Shown: piece by piece, positions 8,501 through 16,859 of the stretch
Layout of the letters: every line of letters begins with the position of its first letter
How positions within the stretch are numbered: position 1 is the stretch's first letter
Source: Formosa haliotis
GTDB taxonomy: Bacteria; Bacteroidota; Bacteroidia; Flavobacteriales; Flavobacteriaceae
Direction of reading: 5' to 3'
Length of the DNA stretch: 64,000 nt
NCBI RefSeq assembly: GCF_001685485.1
Contig: NZ_BDEL01000001.1
Span: forward strand, 310,001 to 374,000
Notes under the pieces: model-generated
Seen by the model: the letters and a program-made list of their open reading frames with translations, nothing else
Databases searched by the model: none
What the model was told of the DNA's origin: nothing
Made by a program: the position numbers and the translations under genes

Positions 8501-11284
8501 TTACAGTTTATCTTTAAGATATTTTGCAGTAACACTATTTTTATTGTTTACCAGGTCTTCAGGGGTACCAAAAGCGACAATTTCTCCGCCATATTCACCA
8601 CCTCCTGGACCAAGGTCTATAATATGATCGGCGCATTTTATTAAATCTAAATTGTGCTCAACCACAATAATTGAATGTCCCTTTGCTATAAGAGCAGTAA
8701 ACGATTTTAGTAATTTTTGAATATCGTGAAAATGAAGTCCAGTGGTAGGTTCATCAAAAATAAATAAGGCTTTTTCTTTAGTATTTCCTTTTCCTAAAAA
8801 GGTGGCTAATTTTATACGTTGCGCTTCTCCACCAGATAAAGTAGACGAACTCTGGCCTAAAGTAACATAGCCTAAACCAACATCTTGTAGCGGTTGTAAT
8901 TTGTTTTTTATTTTAGTTTCGCCATGTAAATCGAAAAAAGCAATGGCATCATCAATCGTCATATTTAAAACATCGTCGATAGAATTGTCGTAAAACGTCA
9001 CTTCTAGAACTTCCTTTTTAAAACGTTTTCCATTACAAGTTTCGCATTGTAAATGCACGTCGGCCATAAATTGCATTTCTATGGTAACTTCGCCTTCACC
9101 TTTACAAGTTTCACAACGACCGCCATCTACGTTAAACGAAAAGTGTTTGGCTTTATAATCGCGAATCTTACTTAATTTTTGATTTGCATAAAGGTTTCTA
9201 ATATCGTCGTAAGCCTTAACATAAGTCACCGGATTTGAACGAGACGAGCGACCAATTGGATTCTGATCGATAAATTCAATATGTTTAATTGAGCTGTAAT
9301 TACCTTTTAATTCTGAAAACTGCCCAGGCTTATCTCCGAATCCTGTTAGTTCTTTTTGAATAGCTGGATATAAAATCTTTTTAACTAAAGTACTTTTGCC
9401 ACTTCCTGAAACCCCAGTAATTACGGTTAACATATTTAAAGGAAAGGTTACATTTACATTTTTTAAATTATGTTCTCGAGCCCCTAAAATTTCTATCTGA
9501 TATTTTGAAGTTCGTCTAGTTTTCGGAACTTTTATTTCCATCTCACCATTAAGATATTTAGCTGTTAAGGATTCAGATTTCAATATGTCTTTATACGTTC
9601 CGGTTGCCACAACTTCACCTCCAAAAGTACCTGCTTCAGGACCTATATCTATAATTTCATCGGCGGCTTGCATGATATCTTCATCGTGTTCTACAACAAT
9701 TACCGTGTTTCCTAAATCGCGTAAGGCTTTTAAAACTCCAATTAAGCGTTCGGTATCTTTTGGATGCAATCCTATACTTGGTTCGTCTAAAATATACATA
9801 GAGCCCACTAAACTGCTTCCTAAAGATGTGGCTAAATTTATACGCTGACTTTCACCACCAGACAACGTATTAGAGCGTCTGTTTATAGTTAAATAGTTTA
9901 GCCCAACATTCGATAAAAAAGTTAATCGGTTATTGATTTCTTGTAGTAATCGATTTGAAATTTTGGTGTCGTTAGTATTTAATTCAAGATTCTTGAAAAA
10001 ATCTGCTAATTTATCTAAAGGTAATTCAACCAAATCGGTTAAAGTTTTCCCTCCAATTTTCACATAATTAGCTTCTTGTCTCAAGCGTTTTCCTTGGCAC
10101 GTTTTACATTTCGTTTTGCCACGGTAGCGCGAAAGCATAACTCGGTTTTGTATTTTATAGGCCTTGGCTTCTAACTCTGCAAAGAAACTGTTTAAACCTT
10201 CAAAATATTGATTTCCATCCCAAATTAACTGTTTTTGAGCATCTGATAAATCGTAAAAAGGTTTGTGAATAGGGAAATTAAATTTATGCGAATTATTTAC
10301 TAATTGATCTCTATACCAGCTCATACTTTCCCCTCGCCATGGAAAAATAGCATTTTCATAAACGGAAAGCCCTGTATTTGGAATTACTAAATCGTCATCT
10401 ATACCTACAATATCACCATAACCTTCGCAAGTTGGGCAGGCGCCATAAGGATTATTAAAGCTGAATAAATGTACATTTGGCTCAAGAAAAGTCATGCCGT
10501 CTAAAGCAAACGTGTTACTAAAATCGCGAACTTTATTATCGGCTAAAGATTGAATAGAACAGCGGCCTTTTCCTTCAAAAAAAGCGGTTTGAATGGCATC
10601 TGCTAAACGATTAAAAAAATCTTCTTCATCGCGAAATATGATACGGTCTACAACAAGCTCAATCTGTTCTACCTTTATTTGTTCTTGAGCTTCTTCAATA
10701 CGCATAACCGTATCGTCTACTTTAATCCGGGCGTAACCTTGTTGTTTTAAAGCGTTTAATTTATCTTTTAATTCTCTGCCTTCTTCTAATATAATAGGAG
10801 CGAGCAGAAGTAGTTTATCACCATCTTTAAATGTTTTTAAATAGGAAACGACATCTGTAACGCTGTCCTTTTTTACTTCATGACCAGAAATAGGCGAGTA
10901 GGTACGACCAATTCTAGCAAATAATAATTTAAGGTAATCGTAAATTTCTGTAGTTGTACCTACTGTCGATCTAGGATTGGTTGAATTTACTTTTTGTTCG
11001 ATTGCTATAGCAGGAGCGATGCCTTTTATATAATCTACTTTAGGTTTGTTTAAACGACCTAAAAATTGTCTCGCATAACTAGACAAACTTTCAACATAAC
11101 GGCGTTGACCTTCAGCATATAAAGTATCGAATGCTAAACTTGATTTTCCAGATCCCGAGAGTCCGGTAATGACTACAAGTTTATTTCTAGGAATTATTAC
11201 ATCTATATTTTTAAGGTTGTGCAGTTTTGCGCCTTTTATGATGATGTTTTTCTTTGGATTTACTTCAGAAATAGGAGTACTCAT
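8501..11284 (-). CDS. uvrA: Excinuclease ABC subunit A
   Basis: 927 residues, normal UvrA length. Two ABC ATPase modules: Walker [10 protein letters not shown] at residues 41-49 and GVSGSGKST near residue 620, each with a signature ([10 protein letters not shown] and [10 protein letters not shown]) and a Walker B followed by DEP ([13 protein letters not shown] and [13 protein letters not shown]). The CxxC zinc modules are present ([32 protein letters not shown]). UvrA dimers scan DNA for bulky damage and load UvrB in nucleotide excision repair. Divergent from the sigma-factor gene with about 235 bases between. A TATCTTTG box sits about 22 bases upstream of the start on the minus strand. Confidence 0.98.
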   Translation of the reverse strand: MSTPISEVNPKKNIIIKGAKLHNLKNIDVIIPRNKLVVITGLSGSGKSSLAFDTLYAEGQRRYVESLSSYARQFLGRLNKPKVDYIKGIAPAIAIEQKVNSTNPRSTVGTTTEIYDYLKLLFARIGRTYSPISGHEVKKDSVTDVVSYLKTFKDGDKLLLLAPIILEEGRELKDKLNALKQQGYARIKVDDTVMRIEEAQEQIKVEQIELVVDRIIFRDEEDFFNRLADAIQTAFFEGKGRCSIQSLADNKVRDFSNTFALDGMTFLEPNVHLFSFNNPYGACPTCEGYGDIVGIDDDLVIPNTGLSVYENAIFPWRGESMSWYRDQLVNNSHKFNFPIHKPFYDLSDAQKQLIWDGNQYFEGLNSFFAELEAKAYKIQNRVMLSRYRGKTKCKTCQGKRLRQEANYVKIGGKTLTDLVELPLDKLADFFKNLELNTNDTKISNRLLQEINNRLTFLSNVGLNYLTINRRSNTLSGGESQRINLATSLGSSLVGSMYILDEPSIGLHPKDTERLIGVLKALRDLGNTVIVVEHDEDIMQAADEIIDIGPEAGTFGGEVVATGTYKDILKSESLTAKYLNGEMEIKVPKTRRTSKYQIEILGAREHNLKNVNVTFPLNMLTVITGVSGSGKSTLVKKILYPAIQKELTGFGDKPGQFSELKGNYSSIKHIEFIDQNPIGRSSRSNPVTYVKAYDDIRNLYANQKLSKIRDYKAKHFSFNVDGGRCETCKGEGEVTIEMQFMADVHLQCETCNGKRFKKEVLEVTFYDNSIDDVLNMTIDDAIAFFDLHGETKIKNKLQPLQDVGLGYVTLGQSSSTLSGGEAQRIKLATFLGKGNTKEKALFIFDEPTTGLHFHDIQKLLKSFTALIAKGHSIIVVEHNLDLIKCADHIIDLGPGGGEYGGEIVAFGTPEDLVNNKNSVTAKYLKDKL

Positions 11285-11306
11285 AGCTTGTTTCGGGTAT
11301 AATTTA

Positions 11307-11314
11307 CAAAGATA
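11307..11314 (-). promoter_or_regulatory. Putative -7 element for uvrA
   Basis: Reads TATCTTTG on the minus strand, an exact TAnnTTTG match to the Bacteroidota -7 consensus, 22 bases upstream of the uvrA ATG. No convincing TTG -33 element at 17-23 bases. Confidence 0.45.
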
Positions 11315-11383
11315 ACATAAGTATTTCAGCTAAGAAAACAGATTGTTGTCCTTTAAAATGTTAAAAAAAATATAAATAAATTT

Positions 11384-11415
11384 TTGTGTATTGTATAAGA
11401 ATATTTATATATTTG
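11384..11415 (+). promoter_or_regulatory. Putative promoter of the sigma-factor gene
   Basis: TTG at 11384-11386, 21-base spacer, TATATTTG at 11408-11415. Matches the Bacteroidota TTG-N17-23-TAnnTTTG promoter. It predicts a 5' leader of about 100 bases before the ATG at 11520 and argues against any start upstream of the box. Confidence 0.5.
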
Positions 11416-11519
11416 GTTTTCATAATTCATATAAAAAAGATACAGCCTATTCAGCACTATTACTTTTAAAACAATTTAACCCCAATTTTAAGAAGAGAGA
11501 TCTTCTTGGTCTAAAAGTA

Positions 11520-12110
11520 ATGAATATGCAAAACGAACTTATCACCGACGCTGTATTAGTTAGCAATTATATTAGAGGAAACGAACAGGCTTTAGAAACC
11601 CTTATTATAAGGCATAAGCAGAAGATTTATGGCTTTATTTATTCTAAAGTTTACGATAGAGATGTGGCTGAAGATGTTTTTCAAGACACATTTATTAAAG
11701 TTATTAATACCCTAAAAACAGGGAATTATAACGAAGAAGGAAAATTTGTACCATGGGTCATGCGTATCGCTCATAATTTGGTTATCGATTATTTTAGAAA
11801 AAACAACCGAATGCCAAAATTTGATAATTCTGGAGAGTTTAGTATTTTTTCAGTTTTAAGTGACTCGTCTTTAAACGCCGAGAAGCAAATAATAAAAGAC
11901 CAGGTAGAATCTGATGTTAGACGTTTAATAGATGAACTACCCGAAGATCAAAAAGAAGTAATTTTAATGCGTATGTATAACGATATGAGTTTTAAAGAAA
12001 TATCGGATAAGACGGGGGTTAGTATTAATACAGCGTTAGGGAGAATGCGTTATGCTTTAATAAATATGCGCAAGATTATTGAAAAACATAATATTGTTTT
12101 AGTGAATTAA
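11520..12110 (+). CDS. RNA polymerase sigma factor, sigma-70 (ECF-like) family
   Basis: About 196 residues from the ATG at 11520. The frame is open upstream to 11391 but that part crosses the predicted promoter and is not sigma-like. Region 2 is seen in YGFIYSKVYDRDVAEDVFQ and FVPWVMRIAHNLVIDYFRK. Region 4 is a helix-turn-helix (LPEDQKEVILMRMYNDMSF, then KEISDKTGVSINTALGRMR). Sigma factors of this group direct RNA polymerase to alternative promoters. No anti-sigma gene is adjacent. Instead a 46-residue ORF follows 54 bases downstream, then nth on the other strand. As I recall it, this neighbourhood (uvrA, sigma factor, small ORF, nth) is conserved in flavobacteria. Confidence 0.9.
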   Translation: MNMQNELITDAVLVSNYIRGNEQALETLIIRHKQKIYGFIYSKVYDRDVAEDVFQDTFIKVINTLKTGNYNEEGKFVPWVMRIAHNLVIDYFRKNNRMPKFDNSGEFSIFSVLSDSSLNAEKQIIKDQVESDVRRLIDELPEDQKEVILMRMYNDMSFKEISDKTGVSINTALGRMRYALINMRKIIEKHNIVLVN

Positions 12111-12164
12111 TACAATATTTAGAAATAAAGGCCGTTATAATATTAAATTCATAACATATTTTAG

Positions 12165-12305
12165 ATGGCTAAACTTTACTCTAAGACTTCAAGTCAAATT
12201 GATTTAAATCCAAAAAAAGAAACGTTGAAATTTCTTTTAGATTATTCCAAAGCATTAAGTGTTATAGATTGTAAACCGGAAAAGTTTAAAATAATTTTGA
12301 ACTAA
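12165..12305 (+). CDS. Small conserved-looking protein downstream of the sigma factor (46 aa)
   Basis: ATG at 12165, stop TAA at 12303-12305, 46 residues, starting MAKLYSKTSSQIDL and ending KFKIILN. It begins 54 bases after the sigma-factor stop and ends ten bases before a strong hairpin terminator, so it probably shares the sigma transcript. Basic, with a central amphipathic stretch (ETLKFLLDYSKALSVI). No membrane segment. I do not recognise a domain. I believe similar short proteins occur at this position in other Flavobacteriaceae, which makes it a real gene candidate. A role as a sigma-factor partner is only a guess. Confidence 0.65.
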   Translation: MAKLYSKTSSQIDLNPKKETLKFLLDYSKALSVIDCKPEKFKIILN

Positions 12306-12314
12306 TTGGATTAA

Positions 12315-12343
12315 AGTCCTGATAAACATATCAGGACTTTTTT
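12315..12343 (+). terminator. Rho-independent terminator of the sigma-factor transcript
   Basis: AGTCCTGATA (12315-12324), loop aaca, TATCAGGACT (12329-12338), then a run of T. The 10-bp perfect stem overlaps the last codons of nth on the opposite strand. Confidence 0.9.
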
Positions 12344-12990
12344 GTTTTATAATACTTTTCAATTTCAGATTTTCTACCAATCGTTTTGGTAATAATATCT
12401 TTGTCTAAATCCCAACCTCGTGCAGGTGAATATTGGCGCCCATACCAAATAATTTGTAAATGTAAGTCGTTCCATAAGGCTTCGGGGAACAAGCGTTTGG
12501 CATCTTTTTCGGTTTGTACCACATTTTTACCATTACTTAAATTCCAGCGATACATTAAACGTTGTATATGAGTGTCTACAGGAAAAGCTGGTATACCAAA
12601 GGCTTGCGATAGTACAACTGCAGCGGTTTTATGTCCAACAGCAGGAAGAGCTTCAAGAGCTTCATAAGTTCTTGGAACTTCGCCATTATGCTTATCTATT
12701 AAAATTTGTGATAAGCCATGAATGCCTTTACTTTTCATAGGAGATAAGCCCACAGGTCTAATAATATCTCTAATTTCATCGACTGTAAGTTTAACCATGT
12801 CGTAAGGATTGTCTGCCTTTTCAAATAATAAAGGTGTTATTTGGTTTACACGCACATCTGTACTTTGCGCCGACATAAGTACTGCGATAAGTAAGGTGTA
12901 AGGATCTTTATGATCTAACGGAATAGGAATTTCTGGATATAAATCATTTAAGGTATTTATAACAAACTCTACTTTTTCTTGTTTGGTCAT
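12331..12990 (-). CDS. nth: Endonuclease III-like DNA glycosylase, lacking the Fe-S cysteines
   Basis: 219 residues from the ATG at 12990. An upstream in-frame ATG at 13053 would overlap the divergent bcp gene and adds non-family sequence. The helix-hairpin-helix LPAVGHKTAAVVL contains the catalytic Lys, and FPVDTHIQRL holds the catalytic Asp. It removes oxidised pyrimidines and nicks abasic sites in base excision repair. Odd feature: the C-terminal C-x6-C-x2-C-x5-C cluster loop of classical Nth is absent. The matching stretch reads YSPARGWDLDKDII, with no cysteine, and the protein ends about 20 residues later. Likely a cluster-less lineage variant rather than a broken gene. Divergent from bcp, 29 bases apart. 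Confidence 0.92.
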   Translation of the reverse strand: MTKQEKVEFVINTLNDLYPEIPIPLDHKDPYTLLIAVLMSAQSTDVRVNQITPLLFEKADNPYDMVKLTVDEIRDIIRPVGLSPMKSKGIHGLSQILIDKHNGEVPRTYEALEALPAVGHKTAAVVLSQAFGIPAFPVDTHIQRLMYRWNLSNGKNVVQTEKDAKRLFPEALWNDLHLQIIWYGRQYSPARGWDLDKDIITKTIGRKSEIEKYYKTKKS

Positions 12991-12995
12991 TATTG

Positions 12996-13013
12996 TATTT
13001 TTGAACAAATTTA
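12996..13013. promoter_or_regulatory. Overlapping divergent -7 elements of bcp and nth
   Basis: TATTTTTG (12996-13003, plus strand) faces bcp. TAAATTTG (13013-13006, minus strand) faces nth. Both match TAnnTTTG exactly, lie two bases apart in the 29-base gap, and leave only 15-16 bases to each start codon. No clear -33 TTG for either. Confidence 0.5.
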
Positions 13014-13019
13014 ATAAAT

Positions 13020-13472
13020 ATGACGACTTTAAAAATTGGAGATGCTGCTCCAAATTTCACAGCCAAGGATCAAGATGGCAATATAATTTCATTAAACGAT
13101 TATAAAGGAAAAAAACTTGTAATTTTTTTCTATCCTAAAGCAAGTACTCCTGGTTGTACTGTAGAAGCTTGTAATTTGCGCGATAATTTTGAGCGTTTTC
13201 AAGCATTAAATTACGAAATTCTTGGCGTGAGTGCCGATAGTGAAAAACGACAATCTAATTTTAAAACAAAACATGAATTTCAGTATCCTTTATTAGCAGA
13301 TGAAGACAAAACTGTAATTAATGCCTTTGGAGTTTGGGGGGCAAAAAAATTCATGGGTCGCGAATACGACGGTATTCATAGAACCACTTTTGTAATTAAT
13401 GAAGAGGGTATTATTGAGGATGTTATTTCTAAAGTAAAAACAAAAGCCCACGCCGAACAAATTTTAGGCTAA
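13020..13472 (+). CDS. bcp: Thioredoxin-dependent thiol peroxidase (peroxiredoxin Q/Bcp)
   Basis: 150 residues, the normal Bcp length. N-terminus LKIGDAAPNFTAKDQDG is typical, and the peroxidatic cysteine is in the motif YPKASTPGCTVEACNLRD (Cys near residue 46, second Cys five residues later, as in atypical 2-Cys PrxQ). It reduces hydrogen peroxide and organic hydroperoxides using thioredoxin, in the cytoplasm. Divergently arranged with nth, so two oxidative-damage functions share a 29-base promoter region. That pairing suggests joint expression but no regulator site is visible. Confidence 0.95.
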   Translation: MTTLKIGDAAPNFTAKDQDGNIISLNDYKGKKLVIFFYPKASTPGCTVEACNLRDNFERFQALNYEILGVSADSEKRQSNFKTKHEFQYPLLADEDKTVINAFGVWGAKKFMGREYDGIHRTTFVINEEGIIEDVISKVKTKAHAEQILG

Positions 13473-13488
13473 AAAAAATCTTAATAGA

Positions 13489-14439
13489 TTAATCTTGAGG
13501 CCAAAGCGAATCGGGATAATCATTAAAATCTGGTGTCACATAGCGGTCATCGCTTGTGGCACTATCATCTAAAGATCCGAAATAAAACACATCTTGGCTA
13601 ACACCCGGTAATTGTATGTTAGTTAGCACTGTATTTATATCATAGTCTTGCTGGATAGTATGTTGTCTGTATGCTGTAGCAGGAACAGTATTGGCTACAT
13701 CTGGATTTAAATAATCGGCACCTACACTACTAAAAGTAATATCGTTAGTAGGATTTTGGTCTTGAGTTTTATTTTCTTCATCGCGTGTTAAGACGCCATC
13801 GCCATCATCATCGGGATCTAAATAATCGGGAATACCATCGCCATCGGTATCTAAAGAGTCTACAAAACCAACCCCATCAACATAATTTGGAGATTCGCTA
13901 CTTGTTTTTACATTATCACCATCATCATCATCATCCAAATAATCAGGAATACCATCGCCGTCTGTATCTGTTGGATTTGTACTTGGGTCGTTATCGCCAT
14001 CTAAATTCGCATCTTCTACATCGGCAGGGATGCCATCGTTATCATCTTCAGTTAAAATAGTTGTAATGGTTGCTACACCCGATGTACTTTCTAAATCGTT
14101 GGTAACAGTAATATTAGAAGGAGGTACGTCGTTACAGAAAAAATCTGAAGGATCGGCATTATAAGAACGGTAATTAAACGGATTGGTTGAACTTATACTT
14201 ACTGTTGTTGTTAAGGTATTATCATCGCCAACCTCTAAAAGGTCGTCTAGAGTAAGGGCAGGCGAAGTTATTTTTAAAGAAAGGGATTCGTAAGGATCTG
14301 TTTTAATATTGTAAAATACTAAGGCGCCACAGGCTTCATAAGTATCGTCAAAATCAAATTCAACTGTGATAATATCGCCATCGTCGCAGGATAAAAAAGT
14401 AAAAAGACTTAAAAACAATAATAAGGATAACTTACGCAT
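13489..14439 (-). CDS. Lipoprotein with thrombospondin type 3-like calcium repeats
   Basis: 316 residues from the ATG at 14439. An in-frame ATG at 14460 would add seven residues before the signal peptide. The start encodes [20 protein letters not shown], a lipoprotein signal with lipobox FLSC, so the protein is probably an outer-membrane lipoprotein. Residues about 130-235 contain three DxDxDG-type units ([39 protein letters not shown]) resembling thrombospondin type 3 calcium-binding repeats. The N-terminal half is a Thr/Ser-rich beta-like domain with an FFCND patch. Function unknown. Such proteins are usually cell-surface structural or adhesion proteins. Monocistronic and divergent from the cysteine desulfurase gene. 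Confidence 0.85.
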   Translation of the reverse strand: MRKLSLLLFLSLFTFLSCDDGDIITVEFDFDDTYEACGALVFYNIKTDPYESLSLKITSPALTLDDLLEVGDDNTLTTTVSISSTNPFNYRSYNADPSDFFCNDVPPSNITVTNDLESTSGVATITTILTEDDNDGIPADVEDANLDGDNDPSTNPTDTDGDGIPDYLDDDDDGDNVKTSSESPNYVDGVGFVDSLDTDGDGIPDYLDPDDDGDGVLTRDEENKTQDQNPTNDITFSSVGADYLNPDVANTVPATAYRQHTIQQDYDINTVLTNIQLPGVSQDVFYFGSLDDSATSDDRYVTPDFNDYPDSLWPQD

Positions 14440-14493
14440 AGGGATTTCTTTGGAGTACAAAAATAATGATTTGACAAATTATAATAAGGCATA

Positions 14494-14523
14494 TTGAAAA
14501 TAATTTTATTTAAAGTAATTTTG
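14494..14523 (+). promoter_or_regulatory. Promoter of the cysteine desulfurase gene, near-leaderless
   Basis: TTG at 14494-14496, 19-base spacer, TAATTTTG at 14516-14523. This is an exact match to the Bacteroidota consensus. The ATG begins only five bases after the box, so the predicted transcription start falls at or beside the A of the start codon. Confidence 0.7.
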
Positions 14524-14527
14524 CGGA

Positions 14528-15673
14528 ATGAAAAAGGTGTATTTAGACAGTGCGGCAACTACAAAAATAAGAACAGAAGTTATTGATGATATGACTCGTG
14601 TAATGCAAGAGGTTTACGGGAATCCGTCATCTTCCCATAGCTTTGGACGCTCTGCTAAAACTTTGGTGGAAACAGCTAGAAAAACGATTGCTAAGCGTTT
14701 AAATGTTACGACTTCTGAAATAGTTTTTACTTCGGGTGGGACAGAAGCCGATAATTTAGTGCTATTGAGCGCTGTTAAAGATTTAGGTGTTACTCGAATT
14801 ATTACTTCTAAAATAGAACATCACGCCGTATTACATACCGTAGACTACTTAGAAAAAGCTTATGGTGTTACAGTCGATTATGTAGACTTAGATAACAATG
14901 GAGAAGTAGTTATTTCGAGTTTAGAACAATTGTTATCGACTTCTGAAGCAAAAACACTCGTCAGTTTAATGCATGTAAATAACGAAATAGGAAATCTCCT
15001 AGATCTTAAACACGTTGCACAACTTTGTAAAGCACATAACGCCTATTTTCATAGCGATACCGTACAATCTGTTGGACATTTTGAATTAGATTTACAGGAC
15101 ATTCCTGTGGATTTTATCGCGGTTAGCGCTCATAAATTTCATGGTCCTAAAGGTGTTGGCTTTGCATTTATAAGAAAGCATTCTAATTTAAAACCGATGA
15201 TTCATGGAGGTGAGCAAGAACGTGGACTACGAGCTGGCACCGAAGCGGTACATAATATTGTGGGTTTAGAAACAGCATTTAAACTTGCTTATAAAAACTT
15301 AGAGAAGGAACGTGAATTTGTAAGCCAATTAAAAACATATTTCTGTAACGAAATTATGCAACTATCGCCACTAGTTAAGTTTAACGGGTTTTCTGGGAAT
15401 ATGGAAAAATCTACTTATACTTTAATAAATGTTTGTTTACCGATAGAGGCAAGGAAATCGGATATGTTGTTGTTTCAACTAGATTTAAAAGGGATAGCCT
15501 GTTCTAGAGGAAGTGCTTGCCAAAGCGGTGCTTTGAAAGGTTCTCATGTATTAAACGAAATTTTAAACGAAGCCGATAAAAGAAAAGTTTCTCTTCGGTT
15601 TTCGTTCAGTCATTTTAACACGTTTGAAGATGTAGATTATGCTATCGAGGTTTTAAAAGCATGCATAAACTAA
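14528..15673 (+). CDS. Cysteine desulfurase (NifS/IscS family, class V aminotransferase fold)
   Basis: 381 residues. Begins VYLDSAATTKIRTEV, as in IscS/NifS. The PLP lysine is in AVSAHKFHGPKGVG (about residue 205), the cofactor histidine is in SKIEHHAVLHT, and the catalytic cysteine lies in the mobile loop CSRGSACQSGA near residue 325. It removes sulfur from L-cysteine as a persulfide for Fe-S cluster and thio-cofactor synthesis. No isc or suf partner is adjacent, so its acceptor is unclear. It is nearer to the IscS/NifS type than to SufS. Strong promoter immediately upstream; the mRNA may be leaderless. Confidence 0.93.
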   Translation: MKKVYLDSAATTKIRTEVIDDMTRVMQEVYGNPSSSHSFGRSAKTLVETARKTIAKRLNVTTSEIVFTSGGTEADNLVLLSAVKDLGVTRIITSKIEHHAVLHTVDYLEKAYGVTVDYVDLDNNGEVVISSLEQLLSTSEAKTLVSLMHVNNEIGNLLDLKHVAQLCKAHNAYFHSDTVQSVGHFELDLQDIPVDFIAVSAHKFHGPKGVGFAFIRKHSNLKPMIHGGEQERGLRAGTEAVHNIVGLETAFKLAYKNLEKEREFVSQLKTYFCNEIMQLSPLVKFNGFSGNMEKSTYTLINVCLPIEARKSDMLLFQLDLKGIACSRGSACQSGALKGSHVLNEILNEADKRKVSLRFSFSHFNTFEDVDYAIEVLKACIN

Positions 15674-15685
15674 TAAATAGGTGTA

Positions 15686-16267
15686 CTAGCCATGAATGGT
15701 TTCGCTTTTGCTTAAATCTTTCATGATTTCGGCTTCGAATTCTAATAAATCTTGCCATTTTTTGTCTACCTCTTCGCGGTTTCCATATTGTCTTGCAAAA
15801 CCTAAAAACATCGTGTAATGATTGGCTTCGCTAACCATTAATTTTCTGTAAAACTCGGCGAGGTCTTTATCTTCTAGTTCTTCCGATAATAATCTAAAAC
15901 GCTCGCAACTTCTAGCTTCAATTAAAGCGGCATATAATAATCTGTGAACTAGTTGTGTGGTTCGGCTTCCGCCTTTAGGAAAGAAGGTAATTAATTTTAA
16001 AACATAATCATCTTTTCTATCGCGTCCTAATACCCAACCATTTTCTAAAATTTTGTCGTGTACCATTTTAAAATGACTAATTTCTTCCTTTACTAAAGCC
16101 ACCATTTCTTGAACTAATTCTGTGTATTCTGGAAAACTTACTATTAACGAGATCGCTGTGCTTGTTGCTTTTTGTTCACAATAGGCATGATCGGTTAAAA
16201 TGTCTTCAACATTTTTTTCTACAATATTTACCCATCTTGGGTCTGTTGGTAATTTTAGGCCTAGCAT
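15686..16267 (-). CDS. miaE: tRNA-(ms2io6A)-hydroxylase MiaE
   Basis: 193 residues from the ATG at 16267. The longer frame from 16309 overlaps the upstream lipoprotein gene, while MLGLKLPTDPRWVNIVEKN is the family start. Di-iron ferritin-like residues are visible as DHAYCEQKATS, EEISHFKMVH, EARSCERFRLL and VSEANHYTMF. MiaE hydroxylates the isopentenyl side chain of ms2i6A37 in tRNAs that read UNN codons, using oxygen. Third gene of the dnaX-lipoprotein-miaE operon, starting four bases after the preceding stop. Confidence 0.92.
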   Translation of the reverse strand: MLGLKLPTDPRWVNIVEKNVEDILTDHAYCEQKATSTAISLIVSFPEYTELVQEMVALVKEEISHFKMVHDKILENGWVLGRDRKDDYVLKLITFFPKGGSRTTQLVHRLLYAALIEARSCERFRLLSEELEDKDLAEFYRKLMVSEANHYTMFLGFARQYGNREEVDKKWQDLLEFEAEIMKDLSKSETIHG

Positions 16268-16271
16268 ACGA

Positions 16272-16859
16272 TTATATTTTAGAGTTAATTTCGGAAATTT
16301 GGTATTCACCAGTTTTTGAAATTATAAGTTGAAATGTTTTGTGTTGGGTTTGATTTTCAGGTTCTGCATATAAAATATTTAAAACAATAGACGAGTTAGT
16401 TGCGATATGCTTGTCGTCTAGCCAAATACTTTTTAAAATAAATGGTTTAAGCCATTCTGAAGCGCCTTCAATATTTTTATTTATAAACGATTTTGAAAGT
16501 GTTTGTTTGAAAACTGTGTTTTGTTCATTCTCCACAGAAATATCTGCCAACACATTTCTATAAAACGTTTTTATGTTTAAGCTATCTTTAATTTCAGTTT
16601 TAGAAATATTAGAATTCATATCTGTATAGGTTTTAATATGAATTTTAAATCCAGTACTTAATAGGGTATCGGTTATGGTTTCGGTATAGGTCTCTGGAAG
16701 GTAAACTATACGTTCAGAAAACGAAGATAACATGTTCTTTTCTGCCAAAATTTGCTTCGGATTTTTATGCATTTTACTACTCCCATCGCAACTTGAAAGC
16801 AGTGTAGCGATAGTTAAAATAATAACACTTAAAATCCTGTTTAATAGTGATTTACACAT
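16272..16859 (-). CDS. Uncharacterised lipoprotein between dnaX and miaE
   Basis: 195 residues. N-terminal lipoprotein signal peptide with hydrophobic core IILTIATLLSSC and the lipobox cysteine near residue 24. The rest is a soluble domain of mixed alpha/beta character with conserved-looking aromatic and charged positions (YRNVLADISVENEQ, ILYAEPENQTQHKTFQLIIS). No domain recognised. Its start overlaps the end of dnaX by eight bases, and miaE follows after four bases, so it is translated from the same message. The neighbours are DNA replication and tRNA modification genes and give no functional hint for an envelope lipoprotein. Confidence 0.8.
   Translation of the reverse strand: MCKSLLNRILSVIILTIATLLSSCDGSSKMHKNPKQILAEKNMLSSFSERIVYLPETYTETITDTLLSTGFKIHIKTYTDMNSNISKTEIKDSLNIKTFYRNVLADISVENEQNTVFKQTLSKSFINKNIEGASEWLKPFILKSIWLDDKHIATNSSIVLNILYAEPENQTQHKTFQLIISKTGEYQISEINSKI

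Noticed and set aside
11391..11519. 43-codon N-terminal extension of the sigma factor from TTG
   Set aside because: It crosses the predicted promoter and is not sigma-like; ATG at 11520 preferred.
12991..13053. Longer start of endonuclease III at 13053
   Set aside because: It would overlap the divergent bcp gene; the added residues are not family-like.
13785..14060. His-rich 91-codon plus-strand frame
   Set aside because: Antisense of the Asp-rich calcium repeats; GAT/GAC codons read backwards give CATC/ATCG patterns. No separate start signal or promoter.
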